Shown in pieces: positions 25,001-37,012 of a DNA stretch of 64,000 bases. A program made the position numbers and the translations under genes. The stretch lies in NCBI RefSeq assembly GCF_003073045.1, contig NC_037590.1, positions 22,780,449-22,844,448 of the forward strand, read 5' to 3'. Position 1 is the first letter of the stretch. The number at the start of each line of letters is the position of its first letter. The DNA is from Pomacea canaliculata. Lineage: Eukaryota > Mollusca > Gastropoda > Architaenioglossa > Ampullariidae. Under the pieces are notes generated by a model. It made no database searches. It saw nothing but the letters and a program-made list of their open reading frames with translations, and was not told the DNA's origin.

Positions 25001-26056
25001 ATGGTTTTTGGCAAAATGCGTAACCAATGCATGATGGATGGCTAATAGCAGGATCAACCTCTGCTGCGACATCAAAATCTACTGTTACTTTGGCATGCAT
25101 TTGGCCATAGAAGACAGGAGTGTGCTTTGCAGGATCAAAGTCTTCATAGTCTGTTGAGACTGAAGCTGCATCATCATCATATGATGGACGCCTGGACTGA
25201 AATTCTATAAATAAATATTAATTGTTATAAGTATTTGATACATTCCAGAACATTTATAAAATGTATGCTAAAGGAGAAAAAAAGTTAATTTAGCACTGTA
25301 TATTACAGTTAAAGTAGCTCCAAATTAATTATTACTTATTGCTATATTTTTGTTTAATTTTAGATCAATTAATTTAATTCTAAACAATTAATAAAAATTG
25401 CCAGTTCAGGTTTATAACCCTTTTGAGACTACTAATTAAGGTATTTACTTTTTAGACATTAAAGTCATATACCAAATTCAGTTTTTCACATGAGGCTGAT
25501 GAACAAAGTTTTAAACAATAAATGATAGAATACATCATTACAAAACACATGTAGATAATTATCTTTTGAAAAAAAATAAAGCTGCTACAAACAGTAGCAT
25601 AAGAATGGGAGAAATAAAAATGCCACGTCAATTTGCATATAAAGCTACATTATACTAGTATTCTTGCTTACCCAAATGTTGAAAATAGGAACAATTAAAT
25701 TTAACTGCACACTAGATAAATAGGTTTGTAATTTATTTGATATATAAATTGAATACGGGTTTACTCTACTCTTTGGAAACTGTTTACTCAGTATGGCGTA
25801 TGCACTTGGATAAACCTGTTCTGCAAACTTCTCATTATTTTAATTTCACTAGACACATACTGTCTACATTTAATTGCGCCTTTCATTATTAAACAAAAGT
25901 AACTAGTTTCAGTGGTCATCTTCAGCTCTGGATTTTTGTTATTTAGATTGTATTATGTACTATGCCTCTCACTACTTAAATAATGAATATTGCCTGACCT
26001 TTGCAGATGTCGTTCCACAAATCATTTGGTTTGGAAACTTGCGTGAGCACCGACAT
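22066..26056 (-). CDS. IQCK: IQ domain-containing protein K, 7 exons
   Basis: IQCK is a poorly characterised calmodulin-binding-type protein, probably linked to cilia. Minus-strand exons: 26056-25999, 25204-24953, 24571-24474, 24362-24310, 24075-23998, 22596-22512, 22224-22066, giving 783 bases and 260 residues with all phases closing. Family blocks: NDLWNDICKEF (human NLWEQICKEY), YLEHYVFPYILPALEETL (human YLETFIFPVLLPGMASLL), KFNALDFMSEYLY, IPFVKEWLK, PRPPLPLSLVWTEDEAAL and EVQELWQWQREWREIN. The IQ motif IQSRWRGYQVR fits the IQxxxRGxxxR consensus; the human copy is degenerate. Its codons are split by the last intron. The exon 3 donor is GC (CAG|GCAAGA). The start ATG at 26056 has A at -3; an upstream coding exon cannot be excluded because human IQCK is longer at the N-terminus. 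AATAAA overlaps the stop codon. Confidence 0.92.
22740..23860 (-). mobile_element. CR1/L2-type LINE reverse transcriptase remnant in IQCK intron
   Basis: Broken frames on the minus strand keep the order of a non-LTR reverse transcriptase: LDVSTAFDTIDHSILL (near 23,620-23,670), a LGPVLFILYMS block (near 23,480-23,520), the NWMTNNKLLLYNKTEAILIG thumb (near 23,275-23,335), AKNLGH, then LNGYAPTYLSNSLRIYT and a decayed HxWNELP-like end. The catalytic YADD block is degraded. It lies in the sense direction of the host intron. Clade assignment is tentative. Confidence 0.8.
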
Positions 26057-28426
26057 ATTTATATATTTCTATTCTATTGTTAAACAGACAGTGAAAAAGA
26101 GTTCAGTTCACGACCTAAATCCAAAGAAGGGTTTGAATATAAAGCTATAAACTTCAAACTCGCATTTTTGTACTGCAAGATAGTTTCGCATGCCAAATAT
26201 GGTTTACAACCGGAAAACAATCCGATGCACGCGCTTGCCCGTGAAATCCTAGCAACAGGGGGCGCTACTCTTACGTTACTGTGTAGTAACTCTTGGATGG
26301 CGATATGGCGGATTCGAGTTGATCGTATGCAACTATACATGTTTCGTTCGTCCAGAGTTATTCAACGTCTCGGGTTCGTCAAACTTATTGACTTGGTGAA
26401 CGATTCAGGACACGAGCAGTATGAAGACAAACAAAACCAAAAAGGTTTTGAAAACCAGAGAAGAGTGAAGAGAGCCAGTTGGTTAACAGTTTGTTAATGA
26501 AATTTGTCTAAAGAGCAGCCCCAAAACATGTTAGCTTGATCCTATTCCATCCCCTCTGCTTGTTGATTGTCCAGATGTCCTGTTACCACATATAACCTAT
26601 TTTATTAGTGCTTTTCTCACGTCGGGCACTTTCCTCTCGAGTTCAGGTCTGCTATAGTCCGCCCACTTATAAAGAAACGATCTTTGGATTATAACTGCTT
26701 CAGCGTCCGTTGTCCGTATGCGACTTTGTGGGAGGGAGGGATAGAATGCGCGAGACAAATAAAGTCGTATCATAGCTTCTATTAAAGAATGAACACTGTT
26801 TTAATTACCTGCATCCCCACACGACCACTGTCTGTACTCATTTTTATACGTGTTGACTGGATTCGTAGATAAAAATTCTTTGCACCTTGTGGCTTACATC
26901 CTGTTTAAGTGTTGTAAACCTGTCGAGACGCACTCACTGTAAGCCGCTCTGCATAGGTAGCAGGTGGAACTACAGTCGAGGTCGTGGGTAATAAAGGCGT
27001 GATCGGCACATTTAGTCTAAGGACTAAGCTGTTGCTACTCAGGTGGGGTGAGTACAAGGTTTTATATATTTATAAACTATAAACACGAATATTAGGAAGT
27101 AAACTTTCAGTCGTTGCTCTGATTTAAGCAAAAAACATCAAGGGAAATCATTTAATTCTTGTTCACTACTGTATGGTGGTAGCTGTGGGTAGTGGTGGTG
27201 AAGGTCTGAGAATGTCTCGTCACATCGGCTTTGGACAGTCGTGGCAAGTAAACAGTTAGCTACACTCGACCACTTTCTGGCTGTACTCTTACAGAAGCTA
27301 GCGATTGGTGTAAAGGTGCGTTGTTTTAAACGGATACTTTCTCACGACCTTGTGTCATGGATTTAAATGCCATAGTATGCGCTGTTTCATGGACATTTTC
27401 TATCCCCTTCATCATACGACTGTAGGAGTAAACGCGCGCGTGAGTGTGTGAAACCTTCGAGATGAGGAGGAGGCGGGTAATAAGAATAAAAACTTCTCAG
27501 CATACACACATAAACACAGTCTCATCTTTTCAATTTGTTATCTCGCCAACCCAGCCTCTAGCCTAACTTTACATTAGACCGACTTTCCTCCAGAATTATC
27601 CCTAGTTACGGATTGTAATTGTAACTTCTTTATTTCTTTATAATCTCTCAACCATTGACGTTCGGGAAGGACAGACGGTGGCCAGATAACAATCGAGTTC
27701 AAACTGCAGCGAAAGAGATTCATCTTTGCAACAATTGTTTATTTTAAGAGCGCCTTATCCCACCCTCAAAAGAGGCTTCGAAATGTTTGACATAAATATA
27801 CATTGGTACCAGTAATGCCCCCCTCCTTCTTAACAAGGCAAATATCGAACATTAGACCAAGTTTGGCAAGTTGTGTATGAAAGTCACAGGAAACCAAATG
27901 GTTTTGGGGGAGAACATTCGAGACATTGGAGCTTCGGTCAACATGTCGCGCTAACTCCAGACTTGTTTGCTAACACATTGCCAACACATCTGAGAATACA
28001 ATAGGAGTTAGAGTTCTCTCGGAAGTCTGACGCTTCGGCACTTTTCTCATCAGGAACCGAGTCTTGACAAGCTGGGATAACACAGCGGTAAGTACACACC
28101 TCCAGTTCTCATCCCCATCCCCCCATGATTCATCAGACACGCGTGAGAAGGGATGGCCAGCAACATAAACGTATGAAGTAGCTCGAGTGCAGGTGTGACT
28201 CTGTCTAAAGAACGTGAACGTGCCTCGCCAGCAACATTTAGTGGCCTTTTCATCCTTTGTTTTGCCGCATACTCCTTGCAGAGCTGTTCTATTTGCTTTG
28301 GATTTAACTAAGGCTCGCCACACATAGACCTAATTTATGGGAGGTAATAAGGAGGTCGTACATCGTACGGTCAGGTACTGTTTGTACTGTCCCACTTTTA
28401 CCTGTGATCTTCGCATCGCTATAGTC

Positions 28427-28712
28427 CAGGGGTGGGCAACGATTTCTTTTTGCAGACTGTCTCAAATTTCTATGCCGGTAAAATACAAAGAAGTCCACAC
28501 AACAAACTTAACGATAATGGAATGGACAATAAATGAGTACATAATGGCGTTTACTTAACGAATTTATTGTGTAAAGTGAAGCTGTTTGAATTCGCTCACA
28601 ATAAATTTTAAAACTATCTTTTCCTTTGAAAGCAGCCTCCCCGATACTCTCTAACGACTTCATCTGACATGTTAGAAGTGTTACTTGTTATCTTTGTACT
28701 TTGTGTTGGACG
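28427..28712 (-). mobile_element. hAT-like non-autonomous transposon, family A copy 3 (truncated)
   Basis: The left edge CAGGGGTGGGCAAC is a hAT terminus. The sequence then matches the right half of copy 1 in reverse orientation, including TTTGCAG..GTCTCAAA and TTGAATTCGCTCACAATAA. The other terminus is missing. Confidence 0.7.
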
Positions 28713-29069
28713 GCCAGCAGATACATATGTTCGTATTCTTACACGACACCTCGAGGTCGGCGAAAGGTATTGTGTGCACGTGAACTGACATTTTCAGTTT
28801 ATGTAAAAAGTCTGGCGTCGAGCATCACGTGCCAGTCTTCAGAAGGCGCTACAACAGTGCCTGCGTATGAGAAGTGCCAAACTGAACATCAGAGCATTGC
28901 GATCCTTGACAGCAACACATTCGTCAATGTTTCCATCAAAAAGTTGACAGCAAGACGAAAATCGTCCTTCGATTCTTAGATCGGCTGTTGCTTGAACTGA
29001 GTATTGAGGTCCCCATGGGGACTTTTGTCTGAAACTCGAAGACTAAGTTTGTTTAACTAGTTGTTGCTG

Positions 29070-29154
29070 ATGACGACGACGACGAGGATGATGGATGATT
29101 GATTGATTGATGATGGATGGATGATTGATGGATGGATGATTGATGGATGATTGA

Positions 29155-29201
<47 letters not shown>
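29070..29201 (+). repeat. GAC/GATT/GATG/GAT simple repeat
   Basis: A compound microsatellite moves from GAC units through GATT/GATG units to about 14 uninterrupted GAT units (29,158-29,201). It creates long poly-Asp and poly-His open frames that are artefacts. Confidence 0.9.
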
Positions 29202-29202
<1 letters not shown>

Positions 29203-29865
29203 TCCCTTCATCCTTCGTATTTTATCCATATCTAGTTCTTGTCTCAAGCGCTAAGAGCATGCTCCTTACGAGCGTGAGTATGCGCTATACAAGTCACACG
29301 TTTATTACTATCACACACACAGAGATGCACACAATATTAGCCAAAAACACAGAAGGACGTCACATAACTGCCTGTTAGTCATGAGCACGATCACTCTTAG
29401 CATGCATACACATCCACCCAACTCACCCACGGACCCACACACACACACCCGTATACACGATGACTGCGAACAGTTAGTCCACAAGCTTTGTGCTCACTTT
29501 GTTGCAAACGAATGAAAGCACAGAAGTCACAGCAGCAAACACTGTCACTGAAGATCAAAATTGTTTAAAACAAGAGTTCATAACATATGAACGTCTAAAG
29601 TGCGAAAAAAAAAAAACCGCTTACAAGCACGTCCGTCCTGACTGATCGGAAATCCTGCTGAAAACAAAGCCGCTTTTGTATGTTCACGTCCTTGTATTTG
29701 ATACCATTACAGGCATTACTGCCTAGAAAATAATAATAAAAATGTGGTCTCATACGGGCAGTGGAAAAGACAACTTCCCATGTGTCTGTTTGTAACCTTT
29801 CATACTGACCAAGTGATAAAATGACACGAGGTGCACTCTTTGTGAAGCTGCTGGGCGCGCCCCCT

Positions 29866-30073
29866 AGAAGAAGGGAGGAAAGAATTTAAATAGGTTTTTT
29901 ACACCGAGCCTAACAACTAAGGTTTTTACTTAGCACGGCCAAAAAGCCAGTTAGTAACCAGATGCCACATGCAGAGAAAGAACAACGTGCCCGAGACGAG
30001 ATCAGAACCCAGGACATTAATTTTTTAATCCTTACTGTATGGGTCACAGGCTCTAAATGCTGTGCCACCAGAC
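29866..30073 (-). repeat. tRNA-derived SINE, family 1 copy 3, with target duplication
   Basis: The minus strand starts GTCTGGTGGCACAGC (A-box region), has GGGTTCTGATCTCGTC (B-box region) and GCATGTGGCATCTG as in the other copies. Identical 10-bp direct repeats CGCGCCCCCT flank it at 29,856-29,865 and 30,074-30,083, suggesting a target-site duplication. It has the most complete head of the three copies. Confidence 0.75.
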
Positions 30074-30572
30074 CGCGCCCCCTGGATGAAAGACTTGCTA
30101 TATGATTAATTACTATTTGATATAGAATCAGATATAGCAGCAGATAGTGTTTATTTCCATTAAACATTTTAACAGCAGTAAGGTTCATGAAGTTCATTAC
30201 TTCAGGTAACGATCAGTTTTCATAGCTGTTTTTCTGTTTTCAATCTCTTGTCCTTTTTCAGCTAGAAACATTTTTTTTTTTGAACTGGGATGCTGAATGA
30301 ATAGAGTGCACAACATAGGTGTCTCCTTTTCCATTTGTTAAATGGTCATAAATTTAAATGATTTTTTTCCCTAGGTAATTTGCACTTTTATTATCAAAAA
30401 AAGGAGATCTGTACTTTTGCGCTGATACTTCCCTTCTCTTCACGATTTATTCCACACAGTCTCGTACTGTATTCAAATTATAACCAGATAGGCTTTCAGT
30501 ATATTCCAAGTTGCCTTGCTCATTATATTGCCGAAAATTGTAGCCAGGGACCGCAAGCCTGCATCTCATACA

Positions 30573-33500
30573 ATGGCGGTGAGCATAGCGGGGGTGATCT
30601 CCATAGTCGTCTTCTACCTCGTCATCCTTGTCATCGGGCTCATCGCCGCGCGGAAGAGCGGCTTCAGGGCTCGCAACATCGACAGTCAGGATGTTATTCT
30701 GGCCGGCCGCAACATTGGGCTGTTTGTTGGTGTCTTCACCATGACAGGTAGGTATAATTTCCCACTGCTCTCGTTGAGTTTTGGCTCAGAGAGTCCATGT
30801 CCAAGTCCGACAAAATATATATAGCTGTCTGAATGGGTCTTGCCGCCTATTATTTTTATATTCATATCTTAATATTAAGATTTTCTTTGAACTCACCGTG
30901 TGGGATCTAAGGTTTAAGAATTCTGTTAGAATGTCAAAGAAAAACAAACAGACTTGTTAATAATTGTGGTGATTTCTCCTCACACTAGTTCTGGAATTGT
31001 CCAAACAATGCTTTTAGAATAAAAAACTTTTGAATCTGTCTTTCTCTGGCTTACTGAGTTGATATTTTGTAACATTTGTTCATCATATTCGCAGTCTTTC
31101 CTCTTCCTATTCGTGCATATTTCCACATGCACACGCACATTCAGAATTACATCGTCCTGTCACTCTGATATGCATGTACAAACATACATTTTCCTGGCAA
31201 AAACAAGTTATTAGTTTATCGATACTTTGTAAGATGTCATCAAACATCATCTTATTTTGATATTCATAGATATAAACATTTAAACATTAACCTTTTAAAA
31301 GTAGCGCTTTTATATCCGACTATTGCTTTGCAGCCACGTGGGTTGGAGGCGGCTACATCAATGGAGCCGCAGAAATCGTGGGAACGAAAGGACTTGTCTG
31401 GTGTCAAGCGCCCTTTGGATATACTATCAGCCTCATTTTCGGTAGGCCTGATACCCTCCTACCCATGGTCGAAATATTAGACTAGTTAAGAGATAGTCTT
31501 TTACAGTTTCGCCAGTTTAAAACGATAGTATGCAAAACTACACATTATGTCTTTGTTTTAGTTAGGGTCTGATCGCAACAGTGAATGGAACTGAATAATT
31601 GTCAGTGATCGTGTATATATATATAGAAACACATGCGTGAGCACGTGCACATGACACTTACATACATGCAAACAATGTTTACAGGTATGATTGACATACT
31701 CTATAGGCCATAGAAGTTCTCCGATCACCACAAATTTAAGCTGCTGTTTCCACACAATATGATAATTGCGTTCATCTGAATAGTGTAAATTTCTTCCTCA
31801 GTTCACATTTTATCAAACTTAACTTTACCAGGAGGACTGTTCTTTGCTGCCAAGATGAGGAAAAGCGGTTTCACAACTCTTTTAGACCCTTTTCATCAGA
31901 AATACGGAAGGTTGATGGGCTGTCTTCTCTACCTCCCTGCTCTCACTGGCGAAGTGTTTTGGTCTGCTGCCATCTTGGCTACTCTTGGTGAGTATTCAGA
32001 ACACATTTGTACTGGACAGCGGCACGTAGAATGGACAGCAATATAATTCACACATCATTCAATACTCATTCATACTGTGTAAGTCCTGTTACTGTTTAAA
32101 CGCAGTCGACAGTAATCTGTGCAAACCAGTCGACATGTGAAGTACCGAAATATATGTTAAGAAGTTGTAGACAATTATTTACAAATTTCTGTGTCACCTA
32201 CTGTTGAGACAAAGTCAGTAGTCGACAGTGACAAACAGCTATGTCACAATCTGTTGGGGCGTAGTCGACAGTTGTGCGTGACGTACTGTTGAGACGTAGT
32301 GGATAGTCGATAGCGACAAACAGCCATCTCTGTCACGTTCACTCAGTAGTGAGGTGTAGAGGCCTAGTTCACATGTGCTGTAGAGGGGGTTTCACTTCGT
32401 GTAGTGTAAGCTTATCAAGACCAAGAGGTATATAGTAGCCGATGCTCGAAAAGACGCGATCTTGGTAGATGATGCTGACCATCAAAGATCAAATAGCACC
32501 CATGGTAATTCTTCCCCTGATTTCTATTGACTTTAATCAGAAGACTTTTGACATATACAAAGAACAAGCATATTTAACATATCCTATTGCCATATTAGCA
32601 CACATTTTCAACAGACGGTATGCCAAAATGATTTGTAATGATATCACGACCCTTTCAAAATACGCCATTCTGAAACCCCGCTATTCGAGAAGCAGTCGAC
32701 AATGGTACACTCTGCAATCAAGTATTGACAGCTGCCGATGGGGAACACACTTGTAAGGTAATGTCAGTAGAAGAAAGACTGAGCTGCTTTTTCTGCCCTT
32801 CTGTGTAGGTGCCACACTAAAGGTAATTCTGGACATCGACCTTAGTCTGTCCATTCTCATCTCCGCCGCCATCGCTCTGCTGTACACGTTGCTGGGGGGC
32901 CTGTACTCTGTGGCCTACACGGATATCGTACAGCTCATCTGCATCTTCGTCGGTCTGGTCAGTCCTGATCCTAGAATTGAACTTGAAAGGTGTGAAGAGA
33001 CTGCATTCTGTTTAAAAAAAAAAAACTACCTTCGGACCTTTTCGTGCTTCGTGTGTGAAGGAATATTGTTAAAGGTTCCTCGGGTTTATGCACGGTCCTT
33101 GCTATCAGCGCACACCTCCTCTACATAAATGTAGTTTACAGTCTATTTGAATATTTCGTTCAGAGAAGGCGCCATCTAGTTTTCAAAAATTTGCCCAAAC
33201 CGAATGAAAGCACGAACGTTAGCCTGGGTACCGTATTTAATAATTAAAAAGTAAGCTTGAGTGCATTACACATGAACGAGAATTTTCCCATCATAGAGTT
33301 ACTCTAAAGTTAATCAAATAAAATTAAAATTAAAAACACATAAAGAGCGCAATAATGCAAGCTTCGTACCATAAAAAATCAAGCAGTTAAGACAGACAAT
33401 ACAAGAGCTTGGAATAATAGGCGTTGTCAGCGATTGTTGTTCGCTTTTCTTATTGATATTGTATTAATTATAGAAAGTATTTGCTTGATACTTGTTATAA

Positions 33501-36500
33501 CATACTCTTCTGGATTAATTTCGTAAAAAATTTTTGTACTTGCATTAAAGTTGCTTAACCGATTAAAAATCGGGGAGTGGACAATGGGGTCAGGCATACC
33601 TGTTGGGCGACGTTCACCTTCATGTCCAATTCTCCGAGTAGATCAATGCCTGAAAATATTTCTTTTCTTCAAATGCTGTTGGCAAATGAACCTTTACTCA
33701 TGCATACCTTGCTGACTTCAATATATCTGAAATCACTCACATCTACAGGTACTCAAGGAATTATATACTCCCTAACCCTGCTGCAGATCGTTGGTGTGCC
33801 GTTTGCTGCGACCCACGAGGCAGCGAGGTCCCTCACAGAGAACAGCACCTGGCTAGGTTCTGTGGACCCTGCTTTCATCGGCACCTACATCGACTATTAT
33901 CTGCTTCTCATCTTTGGCGGTATTCCGTGGCAGGTCTGTGGTTTGTGTGCCTGAAATATTGCCATTTTATTTGACATGAATTACGTACATTTCGCTGCCC
34001 AAGATTCCCAGTTCTCTCATGAGAATTATTATTCACAGTTGTCTGTAAGAACTGTAAGTGACGCACACCACGTGAATTTTGAAATGCGAGAAAAACTTAA
34101 TTGCTAAGAGGTTTTATTTTGATATCTCTTTTCTGATGTAAAAGTTACTTAAACAGATAAACCCTTGGAGGAAAACGAGAAAGTGAGGAATTAAGAATTT
34201 GTGATTTTTCATGAGAAAGTGGGAAGTAGTGGAAATCATCATGCGTTTGATGAAGGTTCATTCAAGACCATGTTTTCTTTCATAAATTTTGTGCTTGATT
34301 CAAAGACGGGGTCTTGTCACGAGCCTGCAGATAATGAAGACAACAGATCAGGAATTGTGCGCTCGTGCTTGGCGAGAATTCGAGGAAAAAGTTATAGGTA
34401 GGTGGAGTCTAATAGCAAACAGGATGTGCGCTTCTGCTTGTTTTCGAGTCTGATCGGCTGACAATGTAACATTATTCTTTTGACTGATATGAAAAGAAAC
34501 CGTCAAAAGTCATAAAAAAGAAACCAGTATTACCTGACGGGGCGTATCTTACAGCAATTATTACTTAGAGTAAGAGATCAAATTGCTGCAAGTTTCTTTG
34601 AAATGACACGATAAGAGTGGCTATAAGTCTAACCAAAAAGGAAAAAAAACAAACAAATAAAGCTTGAATGCAAAAAAGTATGGATGAATACAATAGGCAA
34701 AATGTCGTTAAACGCACCCTGACTTTACACTTTTCTCTGTTTATTGTAAGCACCCACGATTTTCTGTCCTCTGTGGACACTTGATACTGTTACTTTCCAT
34801 GCCAGCTACTGGCTCATTCAGTTAGGGATGCCAGCATGAGAGTGGAGATCGGGAGGAGACGGGTGTGCGTAGAATAATGATCAAGGCAGGAAAAAAGTGG
34901 AAATAGAATGCAATGTGTGTGCAGTCAAGCAAAGTGTGTAGGATCGGTGTCGCAAATGGTGACACCTGTCACTTCCTAGGGCTTGTCAAGCTCTGCGCAC
35001 GTTTTCCGGTTATTTCTCTCGTGCATGATGGCAGTATCTGAAAGATTTTATGATTGAATTTTATAAGCAATCATTTACACTCATTGATACACGTTAGTAC
35101 CTGGCTGCTCTCTGCCGTTAACTTATCCACCTGTGTTTTTTTTTTAAATTTTATTGTCACTGCGTTTTAGTGAAGGGTATTCGTGCTCGACGTGAGTGTA
35201 GCAATACACGGGTACTTTTGATGCCCCATAACTTGTCAGAAAATAAATATGCTCCGGGGGAATGTGCAACTAGCAAACATAGTCTATGACATCCGGGTCA
35301 TCAAAGTGAATATTCCTGCCATAGTTGATGGGAATCAGACAATGAGGTATCAACAGTCAAAACACACACACAAATCACCTCAATCTACTAATCTTAAATT
35401 TCGAAATGAAAAAACTTCTCTTCCCTCACTCGCTCCCTAAGCGTGTAGCTATTGGCACCACCTGTCCTGTTTGTTGGTGACAGGTGTACTGGCAGCGGGC
35501 TCTGTCGGCCAAGACAGTTGCTATCGCCCGCGGTCTTTCTGTTCTCGGAGCTCTGGGCTGCCTCATCCTGGCGGTGCCTCCTGTTCTGCTGGGAGCCGTG
35601 GCTGCCACTGCAGGTAAGCTCGCTGTTGGTGACTCGGTATTCATCAACATTATTTTGTCATTCTACCGATTTATTAACTGCCCTAGACAATACTTTTTTT
35701 AAGTTTTGAGATTTGTGTTTTTTCCTTTTTTTTTTTTTGGAATCATGCAGACTGGAACAAGACGGCTTATGGGCAGCCCAGCTTGGCCCAAGAGGATGTC
35801 GCGCTGACTCTGCCCCTGGTGTACTTTCACATGACGCCAGTGGCGGTGTCCTTCGTGGGGCTGGGCGCCATCTCTGCTGCTGTCATGTCTTCCACCGACT
35901 CCTCCTTCCTGTCTGCCTCCAGCATGTTCGCCTGCAATGTCTTCGGCGTCATGTATCAGCTAGCGAGGGGACAACGCGTAAGTGAAGGCTCCTCCCAAAT
36001 TAGCCCCACTCCTACCGGTTTAGTCCTTGCTGTGGTCCTGTTAATACTGAGATTTGAGTCTTGACAATAAAATTCATGGTGTCCCATGTATAATTTATTA
36101 AAAAATAGTTGATGGTCAGAAATGGAAGAATATGGCTATTTTTCTGAAGGTCCATCGGGGTGTCTTTGTTTGAATGATAACAGACTATCTCCACTTTCTG
36201 TTGTTGCAGCCATCAGGTACGATGACGGTGTGGGTAATGAGGTGTGCACAAGTGGTCATCGCTGGGCTGGCCTGCGGTCTGGCCCTCACAGTCACATCTG
36301 TGTACTACCTTGTGGGCGCTGTCCTCCGACTTCGTCTACGTCATCCTCTTCCCCCAGCTGCTGTGCGTGCTTTTCGTGCGCTGGAGCAATACATACGGGT
36401 CTCTGGCAGCCTTCGTCTTCGGCCTCCTCTTCCGCCTGCTAGGAGGCGAGCCCGGCCTCAATCTCCCACCTGCTATAGGTAAGAACGTAAGATTTGTTAG

Positions 36501-37012
36501 TTAGTGATGAGAATGCAATCTTATTAGTTTGTGGTGAGACAACATGCGACTTATTAGAATGCAAAACTTGTTAGTCTAAGATGAGAAATTTTGGCTTGAA
36601 TGAATGAACATCTTAATTCAATTGTGTGTGTGTGTGTGATGCGCGTATTTGTATGTTAAAAAAAAAAAGAGAGAAACACATGGGTGCGCGCAGTTTACAG
36701 TACCTTATCCTAAAAGAAACGTTTTCTCCTGTTTGTCTGAGCCAGCGTTCCCCTGGTACGACCCTCAAAACGGCCAGAAGTTCCCTTTCGGACTCTTGCC
36801 ATGTTTATCTCCCTTGCCTCTCACCTGGGTGTGTCGGCCGGCGCCCGGCAGGTGTTTAGGAGAACCTCCTGCCCCCCAACATGGACATCTTCCACTGTTT
36901 CAAGCTGGACCCGCAAACAGAGCGCCGTCGTCCTCAGAACGGAGCCGTCAACTTGGCGTTCACATCAGGCGATGAAACGTTTAACGAAAAAGACGAGATG
37001 ACGGCATTGTGA
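30573..37012 (+). CDS. SLC5A7: high-affinity choline transporter 1, 9 exons
   Basis: CHT1 is a Na+/Cl--dependent choline uptake carrier of cholinergic terminals, rate-limiting for acetylcholine synthesis. Exons: 30573-30747, 31334-31441, 31832-31987, 32809-32957, 33787-33933, 35484-35613, 35751-35977, 36210-36478, 36746-37012; about 542 residues with indels allowed for (human 580). The start context is ACAATGG. Family blocks: [17 protein letters not shown] (TM1), [90 protein letters not shown] and RLLGGEP. The C-terminal tail is shorter than in vertebrates, running from [17 protein letters not shown] to DEMTAL. Exon 8 has one extra base (TT at 36310-36311). Exon 9 lacks one base near 36790 and one near 36862; the three frames join into an alignment of family length. 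All splice sites are canonical GT-AG. Confidence 0.97.
32103..32335 (+). repeat. degenerate tandem repeat in SLC5A7 intron 3
   Basis: Units of roughly 55-60 bp recur with many differences, built on AGTCGACAGT, TGTCAC and CTGTTGAGACGTAGT words. It is an eroded minisatellite. Confidence 0.55.
33934..35483 (+). other. SLC5A7 intron 5 (1.55 kb)
   Basis: This is the longest intron of the gene. I see no nested gene, classified transposon or RNA gene in it. Open frames near 34,201-34,401 and 35,249-35,440 have no family signal. Confidence 0.5.

Larger units (their letters stand above)
26057..30572. other. intergenic between IQCK and SLC5A7
   Basis: No gene is recognised. The stretch holds a hAT-like fragment (28,427-28,712), a GAT/GATT simple repeat (29,070-29,201) and a SINE (29,866-30,073). 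The 26,168-26,497 frame just upstream of IQCK has no family signal. Promoters of both divergent neighbours must lie at the edges. Confidence 0.5.

Noticed and set aside
26168-26497. 109-residue frame upstream of IQCK as a divergent gene
   Set aside because: Composition is unremarkable and no motif is seen; more likely 5' flanking DNA of IQCK.
29053-29378. Poly-His / poly-Asp open frames
   Set aside because: They are translations of the GAT simple repeat.
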